From JALYXV01 sp963791545 (GTDB lineage: Bacteria > Actinomycetota > Acidimicrobiia > Acidimicrobiales > Palsa-688): a stretch of 64,000 nucleotides of DNA. The notes under the pieces were generated by a model that saw nothing but the letters and a program-made list of their open reading frames with translations, was not told the DNA's origin and did not search any database. Below are positions 26,816 to 34,604 of the stretch, in pieces; positions within the stretch are counted from its first letter, which is position 1, and each line of letters opens with the position of its first letter. Made by a program: the position numbers and the translations under genes. The stretch lies in assembly GCA_963791545.1 (NCBI GenBank), contig CAWBSR010000017.1, positions 124,001 through 188,000 on the forward strand, given 5' to 3'.

Positions 26816-27522
26816 GCCGGGTGCTGGTCATCGAGGACGAGCTCCCGATGAGCCGTACCCTCGACATCGGTCTGCGGGCCCGGGGCTACGACGTCGACGT
26901 GGCCAGCACCGGGGAACAAGCGCTCGACCTGGCCCGTCGGCGGCACCCCGACGTCGTCATCCTCGATCTTGGCCTGCCCGGCATGAGCGGCCTGGACGTG
27001 GCCCAGTCGCTTCGCCAATGGTCGACCGTGCCCATCATCGTCCTGTCGGCACGCGGCGCCGAGGCAGTAAAGGTCGCCGCCCTGGACGCCGGCGCCGATG
27101 ATTACGTCACCAAGCCGTTCGGCATGGCCGAGCTCCTGGCCCGCATCCGCGCCGCCCTCCGCCGCAGCGATATCGACGGCCAGGCCACCATCGTCGCCAC
27201 CGAGCACTTCACCATCGACCTGGCCGCTCAGCGACTGGCCAACGCTGACGGCGAGATCCGGCTCAGCCCGACCCAATGGCACCTGGTCGAGGTCCTGGCC
27301 CGCCACGAGGGCCGCCTGGTCAGCCACCAGCAACTCCTCGGCGAGATCTGGGGGCCGGGATATGAGAACGCATCCCACTACCTCCGGGTGTTCATGGCCC
27401 AGATCCGCCAGAAGGTCGAGCCTAACCCGGCCCACCCCCGCTACTTCCAGACCGAGCCCGGCCGTGGATACCGATTCGAGAGTCGGCCGCCGCCGACAGA
27501 TTCGGGGTCGGCGCCGCGATGA
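26812..27522 (+). CDS. kdpE: KdpE, OmpR-family response regulator
   Basis: 236 residues. Receiver domain: VLVIEDELPMSRTL, phospho-acceptor Asp in DVVILDLGLPGMSG, conserved Lys in DYVTKPFGMAEL. C-terminal winged helix: LSPTQWHLVEVLARHEGRLVSH and HYLRVFMAQIRQKVEPNP, ending PGRGYRFE. GTGA overlap with kdpD; its stop overlaps the next small gene. It activates the kdp promoter in characterised systems. Confidence 0.97.
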   Translation: MSRVLVIEDELPMSRTLDIGLRARGYDVDVASTGEQALDLARRRHPDVVILDLGLPGMSGLDVAQSLRQWSTVPIIVLSARGAEAVKVAALDAGADDYVTKPFGMAELLARIRAALRRSDIDGQATIVATEHFTIDLAAQRLANADGEIRLSPTQWHLVEVLARHEGRLVSHQQLLGEIWGPGYENASHYLRVFMAQIRQKVEPNPAHPRYFQTEPGRGYRFESRPPPTDSGSAPR

Positions 27523-27899
27523 CGAGAACGTCCCGACGCCAACACCGGCAGTATGGGACGGAGTTGAGCTCTCCGGCCCGGATCGTCGTCGCGCTCACTG
27601 CTGCCGCTGTCCTGCCGTTGGCCGCCACCGTCGCGCTCATCCCTGTCCGTAGCAGCGTCCCGACACCGACCGTCGCCCTGACCCTCGCCGCGGTTGTCAC
27701 CCTGCTCGCTGCTACCGGCACCCGCGGAACGGCGGCGATCGCTGCGGTGTCGGCCAGCGGCGGGGACTGGAAGGCCCGAGCCGGCGAGCTCCTCGATGAG
27801 AACCGCAGCCTGATCGACGCGAATCGGCGCCTTGTCGAAAAGGTCGCCGCTGTCCGCGACCCCAATAGAGACCTGACCAGGCGCCTCAACGCAAAATGA
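27519..27899 (+). CDS. Small membrane/coiled-coil protein, half-DUF4118-like
   Basis: 126 residues, ATGA overlap with the kdpE stop, so it is the last gene of the kdp operon. Two hydrophobic helices (IVVALTAAAVLPLAATVALI, VALTLAAVVTLLAATGTRG) resemble the first half of the four-helix membrane domain of KdpD (DUF4118). A coiled-coil-like tail follows (LLDENRSLIDANRRLVEKVAAV). It has no kinase or ligand domain. It may pair with KdpD in the membrane or be an eroded sensor; both are inference. Confidence 0.65.
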   Translation: MTRTSRRQHRQYGTELSSPARIVVALTAAAVLPLAATVALIPVRSSVPTPTVALTLAAVVTLLAATGTRGTAAIAAVSASGGDWKARAGELLDENRSLIDANRRLVEKVAAVRDPNRDLTRRLNAK

Positions 27900-28072
27900 G
27901 GTCGGGCCCGGTCCCGGTTCCACAGGTTGGAGTCTCCTGCGGCTCGCCCCGACCGGGTTCTGACCGTTCCGAGACTCTGTTGCTCGGCGATGCGGTGGAC
28001 AGCGGGAGGAACTGTCGATCTCAGCGGTGCGCGTGCTTGGCTTGCCGTTACGGGGTGGGGCATGCTTGAGGG

Positions 28073-28744
28073 GTGTTCGGCCAGCGTCTGGGTCGTGTGG
28101 AGGTGGGCGCTACCGGCGTCGCCTTGACGGCGGTGTTGGGCGAGTGGCTGGGTCACACCATCGAGTATGTGCGGGTGGCCGGGCCTCGGGCGGCGTTCGG
28201 TTCGGTCCATGTGTACATGGGACCGGTGGGCGTGGTGCTGGTCATCGCAGCTTCGGCGGCGGTCCATTCGACTGTTCGGCTGGCCGGTGTCTTGGAGCGG
28301 CGTCTGGCCGAGTTGCGCCATGTCGAGAGGCACCGGTTGACGGGTGGATCGGACCGCCGGCTACCGCCGCGGTCGTTGAGCGTGCCGGCCCTGGCCGCAA
28401 TCGTGTGGGCGACCCAATGCGGGCTGTATCTGTTGCAGGAGAATCTGGAGGCTGGAGTCGCCCATCGGGTGGCACCGGGGCTGTCGGCGCTGGGCGGTTC
28501 GCATGCGTCGGCGCCGATGGTTCATCTGGTCGTGGCCCTGGCTTTGGTGGCCGGCTTGTGGCTGGCTCGCCGCCAGGTGTCTCGACTGGCGCGGGTGGTG
28601 CGCCTCGTCGAGGCCCGCCTGCGCCTCGTCGACCGGGCCGAGACCAGGGTGTGGCGGCGGCCGTCGGCTCGGGCGTGGACGCCGATCGATCGTTGGGGAT
28701 CGCAGTTGTGGAGCCGTCCCCCTCCGGCTCCGGGGGTCGCCTAG
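28073..28744 (+). CDS. Polytopic membrane protein of unknown function
   Basis: 223 residues from a GTG after a TTGAGGGG leader. Roughly four or five hydrophobic segments are visible: near the N-terminus around GHTIEYVRV, MGPVGVVLVIAASAAVHSTV, PALAAIVWATQCGLYLLQE and MVHLVVALALVAGLWLA. Its strand and position just before the CopC/CopD operon, with His residues near membrane borders, suggest it belongs to the same envelope module, but a 70-bp gap with its own leader separates them. I do not recognise the family. Confidence 0.65.
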   Translation: MFGQRLGRVEVGATGVALTAVLGEWLGHTIEYVRVAGPRAAFGSVHVYMGPVGVVLVIAASAAVHSTVRLAGVLERRLAELRHVERHRLTGGSDRRLPPRSLSVPALAAIVWATQCGLYLLQENLEAGVAHRVAPGLSALGGSHASAPMVHLVVALALVAGLWLARRQVSRLARVVRLVEARLRLVDRAETRVWRRPSARAWTPIDRWGSQLWSRPPPAPGVA

Positions 28745-28814
28745 GCCTGCTTGACCGTCCCGCCGGAACTCCTGGCGGAACCGACCCGTCTTTTCGTTGT
28801 CTTGAGGAGAGCCA

Positions 28815-29486
28815 ATGTCGCGCTTCGTTTCGGGCGTGGTCGCTGGCGCGACCGCGTTCTGTTTATTGTTCCTGTCCGCCGCGCCCGCCTGGGCGCATGA
28901 GCAACGCCAGGTCGGCGTCTACCAACTGACCGTCGGCTGGGGCCACGAACCGACCTATGCCGGTGTCGAGAACGCGGTGCAACTGTTCGTCAAGGACGGG
29001 AAGGGAAACCCGCTCGATGATCTGGGCAACCCGCCGTCACTGCTGGTCACGGTGACCACCGGCGCCAAGACCAGTGATCCGTTGGACTTGAAGGCGTCGT
29101 TCGACCCCGACACGATGCTGGGCAGCCACGGCGAGTTCGACGCCGCCATAATTCCGACCACGCCCGGCGTGTACACGATCCATTTGACCGGAACGATCGC
29201 AGGCCAGAAGATCGACGAGAGGTTCACCTCGTCGGACAAGACGTTCAACGACGTCCAAGCCCCCACGGCTATCGAGTTCCCCAGCCAGGTCCCGACGAAC
29301 GGCGACCTGGCCACCAATTTGGGCCGGCTGAACCCCCGGGTCGACAACGCCGCGGCGACCGCCCGCTCGGCGCAAGACAAGGCCGACTCCGCGAACACGA
29401 CGGCCATCGCCGCGCTGATCCTCGCGATAGTGGGCGGCGGCGCCGGGCTGGTCGTCGGTTTGGTCCGGGGACGTCGCCACGCCTAG
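28815..29486 (+). CDS. Secreted, membrane-anchored beta-domain protein (YtkA/CopC-like context)
   Basis: 223 residues with a leader GAGGAG and a signal peptide ending in PAWAHEQRQ, so His-Glu forms the mature N-terminus, a pattern common among copper-binding exported proteins. The body is an Ig-like beta sandwich (YQLTVGWGHEPTYAGVENAVQLFVKD, GVYTIHLTGTIAGQ). A short coiled stretch and a C-terminal helix (AALILAIVGGGAGLVVGLV) with basic tail anchor it, leaving the domain outside. First gene of the coupled CopC-CopD operon; 4 bp separate it from the next gene. Confidence 0.75.
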   Translation: MSRFVSGVVAGATAFCLLFLSAAPAWAHEQRQVGVYQLTVGWGHEPTYAGVENAVQLFVKDGKGNPLDDLGNPPSLLVTVTTGAKTSDPLDLKASFDPDTMLGSHGEFDAAIIPTTPGVYTIHLTGTIAGQKIDERFTSSDKTFNDVQAPTAIEFPSQVPTNGDLATNLGRLNPRVDNAAATARSAQDKADSANTTAIAALILAIVGGGAGLVVGLVRGRRHA

Positions 29487-29490
29487 ACCC

Positions 29491-31467
29491 TTGCGCCGCC
29501 GGGGACGGCGCTTGGTCGCCACGATCGGGGTCGCCGCCGCCATGCTGGTGATGTCGGCCGCCCCGGCCGGCGCCCACGCCCTGCCGCAGTCGTCGGACCC
29601 GGCCCCCGGGGCGACGCTGAAGCACGCCCCGACCACGGTCACCATGGTGTTCGGCGAGGCCGCCGACGCCCGGCTGTCGCTGCTGCGGGTGTTGGATTCG
29701 GGGGGCCAAGACCACACGGCGGGCAAAACCCGGGCTGTGCCGGGCGACCCCCGCGTCCTGACCGTGGCGTTGGGCACCCTGGCCGACGGGGTGTACACGG
29801 TGTCGTGGCGGACCGTCTCCCAGGTCGACGGCCATCTGGCCGCCGGAACCTTCGCGTTCGGCGTCGGTGTCAGCCCGACCACCGCGATCAGTGCTGGTTT
29901 CTCGTCGAGGGCTCCCAACCCCTCCCCGTTGGCCGTCGCCTCGAGATGGCTGCTCTACTCCGGGTTGATGGTCCTGGTCGGCGGGGCCTTTGTCGGGCTC
30001 GTCTGCTACCGCAACGTGCCGCCCCGGGTGCCGGTCATAGCGGTCGGGGCGGCCGCCGTTGCGATGCTCGGCACAGCCGGGGTCACCTTCGACAGCCGCC
30101 AACACGCCCATCTGGCCTGGTCACACCTGCTGGGCTCGTCGTTGGGCCACCAGCTGGCTTGGCGGGCCATCCCCGTCGCGGTGGCGGTGGCGGTCGCGGT
30201 CGCCGCCCGGCGGGTCACCGGCGCCCCGGTCCGGCGGATCCTGGTCGGGGCGGTGGGACTGGTGGGACTGGCGGCCATGTGGGGCGACGTCCAGTCCAGC
30301 CACTCCGCCGCGGCCCACACGCTACGCGTGGTGCGCATGGCCGTCCAGTGGGCCCATTTCGCGGCCGCCGGCGTCTGGGCGGGCGGCCTGTTCGTGCTGC
30401 TCGCCACTATCGGCGTCGCCGCCGTTGACGCCCGTGTTCGGGCCGCCAAGCGGTTCTCGGCGGCGGCGCTGATTTGCGTGGCGGTCATCGCCGCCACCGG
30501 CCTGCAACGGTCCTACGACGAGGTCGGCACCCTCCACCGCCTCATCGCCGCCGCTTTCGGCCAGTACGTGCTGGCCAAGGTCGCCCTGCTCGCCGTCCTG
30601 GTCGCGTTGGGCGCCGTCAACCGCTACCGCACGGTCCCATCGGTCGAGCGCTCGACCGGGCCGCTGCGGCGCGTCGGCGGCGTCGAACTGGCCGCCGTGG
30701 CCGCTGTGTTGGCCGCCACCGCCATCCTCCAGGGCCTGGCCCCGCCATCCATCGCGCCCGCCGCCCCCGTCATCCACCCCCTGGTGCTCACCGGGCACGA
30801 TTTCGGGACCACCGTGCGAGTCACCCTCACCGTCTCCCCGGGCCTGGTCGGGTTCAACCAGTTCACCTTGAAGGTGGTTGACTTCGACACCGCCCAACCT
30901 GTCGCCGGGACGGCCTCATTGCGCTTCGCGCTGCCTGCCCGGCCCGACCTGGGCCCGGCCAGCCTGACCGTGCCCCCAACCGGCCCGGGCCGGTTCTCGG
31001 CATCAGGGGCCAACCTGGCGATCGACGGGACCTGGACGGTCACCGTCGACCTGCAGGGCCCGACCGGCGGCGTCGAGATCCCCTTCAGCGTCACCCCCCG
31101 CCGGCCCCCCCAGAAGATCGTGGTCGCCCCCCAGGGCCCGGGGATACCGACCCTCTACACCCTGCAGCTGCCGGGGAACCGGTCCCTGCAAACCTATCTG
31201 GACCCGGCGCAGCCCGGTTTCAACGAGTGGCACACCACCTTCATCGGCGCCGACGGCAACGAAATGGCCATGGCCGCCGTCACCGACACCGCCACCGCCC
31301 CCGGAACGACCGTTCCGGTCCCCTTGACAGTGCGCCGCCTCGACCCCATCGGACACTTCGTGGCCGACCTCCCAGGAGCGGTCAAGGGCAGCTACCGCTT
31401 CGACGTGACCGGCACCACCGCGACCGGCGACACCATCCAAGGCACCTTCACTATCCCCGTTCACTAA
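29491..31467 (+). CDS. CopC-CopD fusion protein (copper resistance/import, YcnJ-like)
   Basis: 658 residues from a TTG. After a signal peptide the mature protein begins HALPQSSDPAPGATL, the CopC N-terminus with the copper-ligand His, and the domain closes with SQVDGHLAAGTFAFGV. Eight or so membrane helices follow (residues about 150-410) with the CopD motif LICVAVIAATGLQRSYDEVGTL. The C-terminal 230 residues form extracellular YtkA-like beta domains. CopC/CopD pairs bind copper outside and move it across the membrane. Central gene of the operon and best clue to its substrate. Confidence 0.9.
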   Translation: MRRRGRRLVATIGVAAAMLVMSAAPAGAHALPQSSDPAPGATLKHAPTTVTMVFGEAADARLSLLRVLDSGGQDHTAGKTRAVPGDPRVLTVALGTLADGVYTVSWRTVSQVDGHLAAGTFAFGVGVSPTTAISAGFSSRAPNPSPLAVASRWLLYSGLMVLVGGAFVGLVCYRNVPPRVPVIAVGAAAVAMLGTAGVTFDSRQHAHLAWSHLLGSSLGHQLAWRAIPVAVAVAVAVAARRVTGAPVRRILVGAVGLVGLAAMWGDVQSSHSAAAHTLRVVRMAVQWAHFAAAGVWAGGLFVLLATIGVAAVDARVRAAKRFSAAALICVAVIAATGLQRSYDEVGTLHRLIAAAFGQYVLAKVALLAVLVALGAVNRYRTVPSVERSTGPLRRVGGVELAAVAAVLAATAILQGLAPPSIAPAAPVIHPLVLTGHDFGTTVRVTLTVSPGLVGFNQFTLKVVDFDTAQPVAGTASLRFALPARPDLGPASLTVPPTGPGRFSASGANLAIDGTWTVTVDLQGPTGGVEIPFSVTPRRPPQKIVVAPQGPGIPTLYTLQLPGNRSLQTYLDPAQPGFNEWHTTFIGADGNEMAMAAVTDTATAPGTTVPVPLTVRRLDPIGHFVADLPGAVKGSYRFDVTGTTATGDTIQGTFTIPVH

Positions 31468-31476
31468 AGGAGCCCC

Positions 31477-31497
31477 ATGCCAGGACAGCCCCGATGA
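31477..31497 (+). CDS. Six-codon leader ORF (MPGQPR) before the lipoprotein gene
   Basis: The best Shine-Dalgarno in this junction (AAAGGAG, 31466-31472) serves an ATG at 31477 that encodes only MPGQPR before TGA; that TGA overlaps the ATG of the lipoprotein gene (ATGA at 31494). The tiny frame could deliver ribosomes to the downstream start. A spurious alignment of a strong leader with an out-of-frame ATG is the alternative. Confidence 0.4.
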   Translation: MPGQPR

Positions 31498-31913
31498 ACA
31501 GACGACCCTCGATGAACAGAATCGGCCTCGCCATCGCCGCCGCCGTGTTGGCCGTCACAATGGCGGCCTGCGGGTCGGGCAGCGCGGCCGCCCGACCGTC
31601 GACCGCGGTCAAGCTGATCATCGTCAGCCCCACCCCCAACCAGGTCACCGGCGCCGACCTGACCGTCGAGCTCCAGGTGACCGGAGGCACCGTTCTGCCC
31701 CCGGCCCAGGTGACCGGTCCGCTGCGCGGCGACCAAGGCCACATCCACCTGTCCGTCGACGGCAAGCTGGTGCAGATGGCCTACGCCACCCACGCCCAGC
31801 TCAACGGGCTGACCCCGGGGCCACACGCCCTGCAGGCCAGCTGGGTGGCCACCGACCATCTCCCATTCACCAACCCCGTCCTCGCCAACGTCCTGTTCCA
31901 GGTGCAACCGTGA
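31494..31913 (+). CDS. Small lipoprotein with His motif, copper-operon member
   Basis: 139 residues (a second ATG at 31512 would give 133). The signal sequence ends in a lipobox (AVTMAAC), so the protein is anchored to the outer face of the membrane. The mature domain is a beta sandwich with GDQGHIHLSVDGKLVQMAYATH and TPGPHALQASWVATDH; the His residues suit metal binding. It lies between the CopC-CopD gene and a CPBP protease gene, whose GTG overlaps its stop. A periplasmic-type metallochaperone role is inference. Confidence 0.75.
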   Translation: MNRRPSMNRIGLAIAAAVLAVTMAACGSGSAAARPSTAVKLIIVSPTPNQVTGADLTVELQVTGGTVLPPAQVTGPLRGDQGHIHLSVDGKLVQMAYATHAQLNGLTPGPHALQASWVATDHLPFTNPVLANVLFQVQP

Positions 31914-32506
31914 CCTCGTCACGCGACACCGGACCCGCCCCGGCCACCGCGGCCGACACCGGGCCCACCGCGGTCGCCACCCGGCCCACGGCGGCGGCCG
32001 CAGCCATGGCCGCCACCCTGGCGGTGTTCGTGGCCCGACCCCTGCTCCCCGGCGGCACCGCCGCCATGGTCGGCCTGTTCGCCGGGTTGGTTATCCTCGG
32101 CGTCGCCTGGCCGGTTCATAGCGAGACCCGGGCACCGGCGGCCATCGCCGGCTTGGTGTTGATGGCGGGAATGGCAGCGTTCGGCCTGGCCAGGCTGCTC
32201 GGCGGCGGCCGCCCGCCGGTTCCGGCCCGGGCCGGCTACGTGGCCGCGGTCACCTTGGCGGCGGTGGCCGAGGAGATCTTCTTCCGGCGCTTCGTGTACG
32301 CCGTCCTGCGCCCGAGCGGCGCCGCCGTGGCGGTCGGGGGGTCGGCGGTGCTGTTCGCAGTCGCACATGTCACCGTGTACGGCTGGTGGGTGCTGCCCTT
32401 AGACCTCGCCGCCGGCCTCGTGCTGGGCTGGCAGCGTTGGGCCACCGGCACCTGGGCTGTCCCCGCCGTCACCCACGTCGCCGCCAACCTGCTGGTGGTC
32501 CTGTGA
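31910..32506 (+). CDS. CPBP-family intramembrane metalloprotease
   Basis: 198 residues, mostly hydrophobic. The three family motifs are visible: AEEIFFRRFVY (Glu-Glu-x3-Arg), FAVAHVTVYG and AVTHVAANLL (His ligands). CPBP (Abi) proteins are membrane metalloproteases that process prenylated or bacteriocin-like substrates or act as scaffolds. GTG overlaps the lipoprotein stop, and its own stop overlaps the next GTG. Its presence inside a copper-type operon is unusual. Confidence 0.88.
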   Translation: MTSSRDTGPAPATAADTGPTAVATRPTAAAAAMAATLAVFVARPLLPGGTAAMVGLFAGLVILGVAWPVHSETRAPAAIAGLVLMAGMAAFGLARLLGGGRPPVPARAGYVAAVTLAAVAEEIFFRRFVYAVLRPSGAAVAVGGSAVLFAVAHVTVYGWWVLPLDLAAGLVLGWQRWATGTWAVPAVTHVAANLLVVL

Positions 32507-33795
32507 GACGCCCCGCCGTCGTCGTCGCCGCGGTCGTCGTCGCAGCCGCCCTGCTGGCCGGCTGCAGCCATCCGTACACCGTCAAGGTCGGGATCATGTA
32601 CCCGGGCACCGGACCGCAAGGGGTGCAGGGCCTGGAGGAGAAACACGGCGCCGAGCTGGCCGCCCGGTGGGCCAACAGCCACGGTCAGCGCATTCAACTG
32701 GTCACCGCCGACCTGGACCGCCCCGAGAGCGTCCCGGCGGCCATGGCCCGCCTGGCCGATGCCGGTGTGTCGGTGGTGGTGGGCACCCATGGCAGCACCT
32801 ACTCGGCCCTGGCGGCCGCCGAGGCCACCCGCCGCCACATGATGATCTGGGAGACCGGGGCGGTCGGCCAGGTCGGCTGGGACCCGGCCCCGGCCGACGG
32901 CAACGCCTACGCCGCCGACGCCTCCGACGCCGACGGCCCGGTGGCTGCCGGTGTCAACTTCATCCGCATGGCCCCCATGGGCGGCGACCTGGGCAAAAAC
33001 GCCGTCGATTTCGTAGCCACCGGCCTCGCCTCCCACCTTCCCCATCCCGGCCCGCTGCGCTGGGCGGTCGCCTACGTCGACGACCCCTACGGCCGGGCCG
33101 TCGAGGCGGGCGCGGTGGCCGCGGTGGCCGCCACCGGCCAGTCGCTCGTCGCCACCTTCGCCTACCAGGCGGCCGGAACCGACTTCGCGGCGTTAGCGGC
33201 GCGGATCGCGGCGGCTAAACCCGAGGCGTTGTACGTCGCCGCCTACCTCGAAGACGGCACCGCGCTGCGCCGGGCTCTGGCCACAGCCAGGGTGCCGCTG
33301 GTGGTCAACCTGGGCACGTCGAGCTCGTACTGCATGCCCGCCTTCGGCGCCCGCCTGGGATCCGCCGCGGTCGGGGTGTTCGCCTCCGACAAGCCCGACG
33401 CGGCCGCGGTGCGCCCCGACGCCCTCAGCGCCGATGCCCGGGAGGAGCTGCGGTGGGCCGATGCCGCCTACCAGGCCCGCTACCACCAGCCCATGACCTC
33501 GCACGCCCTGTCGGGCTTCTCCAACGCCTCCGCCCTGTTCAGCCATGTCCTGCCCCGGGCCGGCCGGGCCGCCACCGACGCGGTGGCGGCGGCCGCTCAG
33601 GCGGTGAAGCTGCCGGTGGGCAGCCTGGCCAACGGCGGCGGGCTCGACATCGCCCCGCCCGGCGCGGCCGACGCGGGCAACAACCGCAACGCTGCCGGCG
33701 TCATCTGGGAATGGGTCGCCCCGGGCCACGAAGAGGTGGTGTGGCCGCCCGCGTTCGCCACCCACCCGGTGGTGTGGCTGCCGATCGACCGGTGA
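32503..33795 (+). CDS. ABC-type substrate-binding lipoprotein (Peripla_BP_6-like)
   Basis: 430 residues from a GTG in GTGA overlap. Lipobox LLAGC in a short signal sequence. The mature protein begins VKVGIMYPGTGPQGVQGLEE and shows the bilobed receptor pattern of branched-chain amino acid/amide-binding proteins: GVSVVVGTHGSTYSALAAAE, RWAVAYVDDPYGRAVEAGA and YVAAYLEDGTALRRAL. No permease or ATPase gene is nearby, so it may work as a receptor or ligand carrier rather than as part of a transporter. Ligand unknown. Confidence 0.85.
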   Translation: MRRPAVVVAAVVVAAALLAGCSHPYTVKVGIMYPGTGPQGVQGLEEKHGAELAARWANSHGQRIQLVTADLDRPESVPAAMARLADAGVSVVVGTHGSTYSALAAAEATRRHMMIWETGAVGQVGWDPAPADGNAYAADASDADGPVAAGVNFIRMAPMGGDLGKNAVDFVATGLASHLPHPGPLRWAVAYVDDPYGRAVEAGAVAAVAATGQSLVATFAYQAAGTDFAALAARIAAAKPEALYVAAYLEDGTALRRALATARVPLVVNLGTSSSYCMPAFGARLGSAAVGVFASDKPDAAAVRPDALSADAREELRWADAAYQARYHQPMTSHALSGFSNASALFSHVLPRAGRAATDAVAAAAQAVKLPVGSLANGGGLDIAPPGAADAGNNRNAAGVIWEWVAPGHEEVVWPPAFATHPVVWLPIDR

Positions 33796-34604
33796 ACCCC
33801 CGTCGGATGGTCAGCTTCGGCGCCGCCGCGCTCGGCGTCTACCTGGCCGTCGCCACGGCCACCCTGGCCTGGTCGGGCCGGCGTCTGCTGCCCCTGTTCG
33901 AGGGGGTCGGGCCGCCTCCCCCCTACCAGTGGGTCAACCCGCCCCCCGCCTTCAAGTCGGGCAACACCAAGCCGGGTCCGGCGACCGTCGACATCGCGTT
34001 CCGGGCCGGCAAAAGCGACGCGGCGTCGGCGTTCACGGCCGACTCGCAGCTCGTCATCAACATCACCGCCGGCGCCTTCACCCCCCGAGGGGCCGATACC
34101 GCGGTGCGCGCCGTCCTCACTCCGCTCGACCCCGCGACCCTCGGGCCCGTCCCACCCGGCCTGTTCGCCGACGGCAACGCCTACCGCATCGCCCTCACCT
34201 ACCAGCCCTCCAACACCGCCGTCGACACCGTCGCCGGGCAAGGCTCGATCTCCCTGACCGCCCCCAATCCCGGCATGGTGCTGTTGTACTCCTCCGACGG
34301 GCGCACGTGGACCAAGCTGACCAGCCAGACCGTGGCCGCCACCTCGACGGTGTTCTCGACCTTCACCAGCCCGGGCTGGTATCTGGTGGGCGCCGGCCCC
34401 ACCGCCATCCCACCCGCCGGGAACGGCAACCGCCTCGGCACCGGCGCCATCGCGGCGCTGGTGGCCGCCCTGGCGATCCTGTTCGTGGCCACACCGGTCG
34501 GGGTGCGCGCCGTCCGGCGGCGACGTTCGGCGGGCCCCGGCGAACCGGACTCCGGTCCCGGGCCGCCCAAGGGAACGCCGCCGGTGCCAGGCCGGCGGCG
34601 ATGA
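33792..34604 (+). CDS. Membrane-anchored extracellular protein of unknown function
   Basis: 270 residues; GTGA overlap at the start and ATGA at the end. An N-terminal hydrophobic helix (FGAAALGVYLAVATATLAW) is followed by a Pro-rich linker (PPPPYQWVNPPP) and a beta-rich domain (residues about 50-215, DSQLVINITAGAFTPRGAD, GMVLLYSSDGRTWTKLT). A second helix (IAALVAALAILFVATPVGV) and a basic, Pro-rich cytoplasmic tail end it. Family not recognised; the layout suggests a surface scaffold co-produced with the SBP. Confidence 0.7.
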   Translation: MNPRRMVSFGAAALGVYLAVATATLAWSGRRLLPLFEGVGPPPPYQWVNPPPAFKSGNTKPGPATVDIAFRAGKSDAASAFTADSQLVINITAGAFTPRGADTAVRAVLTPLDPATLGPVPPGLFADGNAYRIALTYQPSNTAVDTVAGQGSISLTAPNPGMVLLYSSDGRTWTKLTSQTVAATSTVFSTFTSPGWYLVGAGPTAIPPAGNGNRLGTGAIAALVAALAILFVATPVGVRAVRRRRSAGPGEPDSGPGPPKGTPPVPGRRR

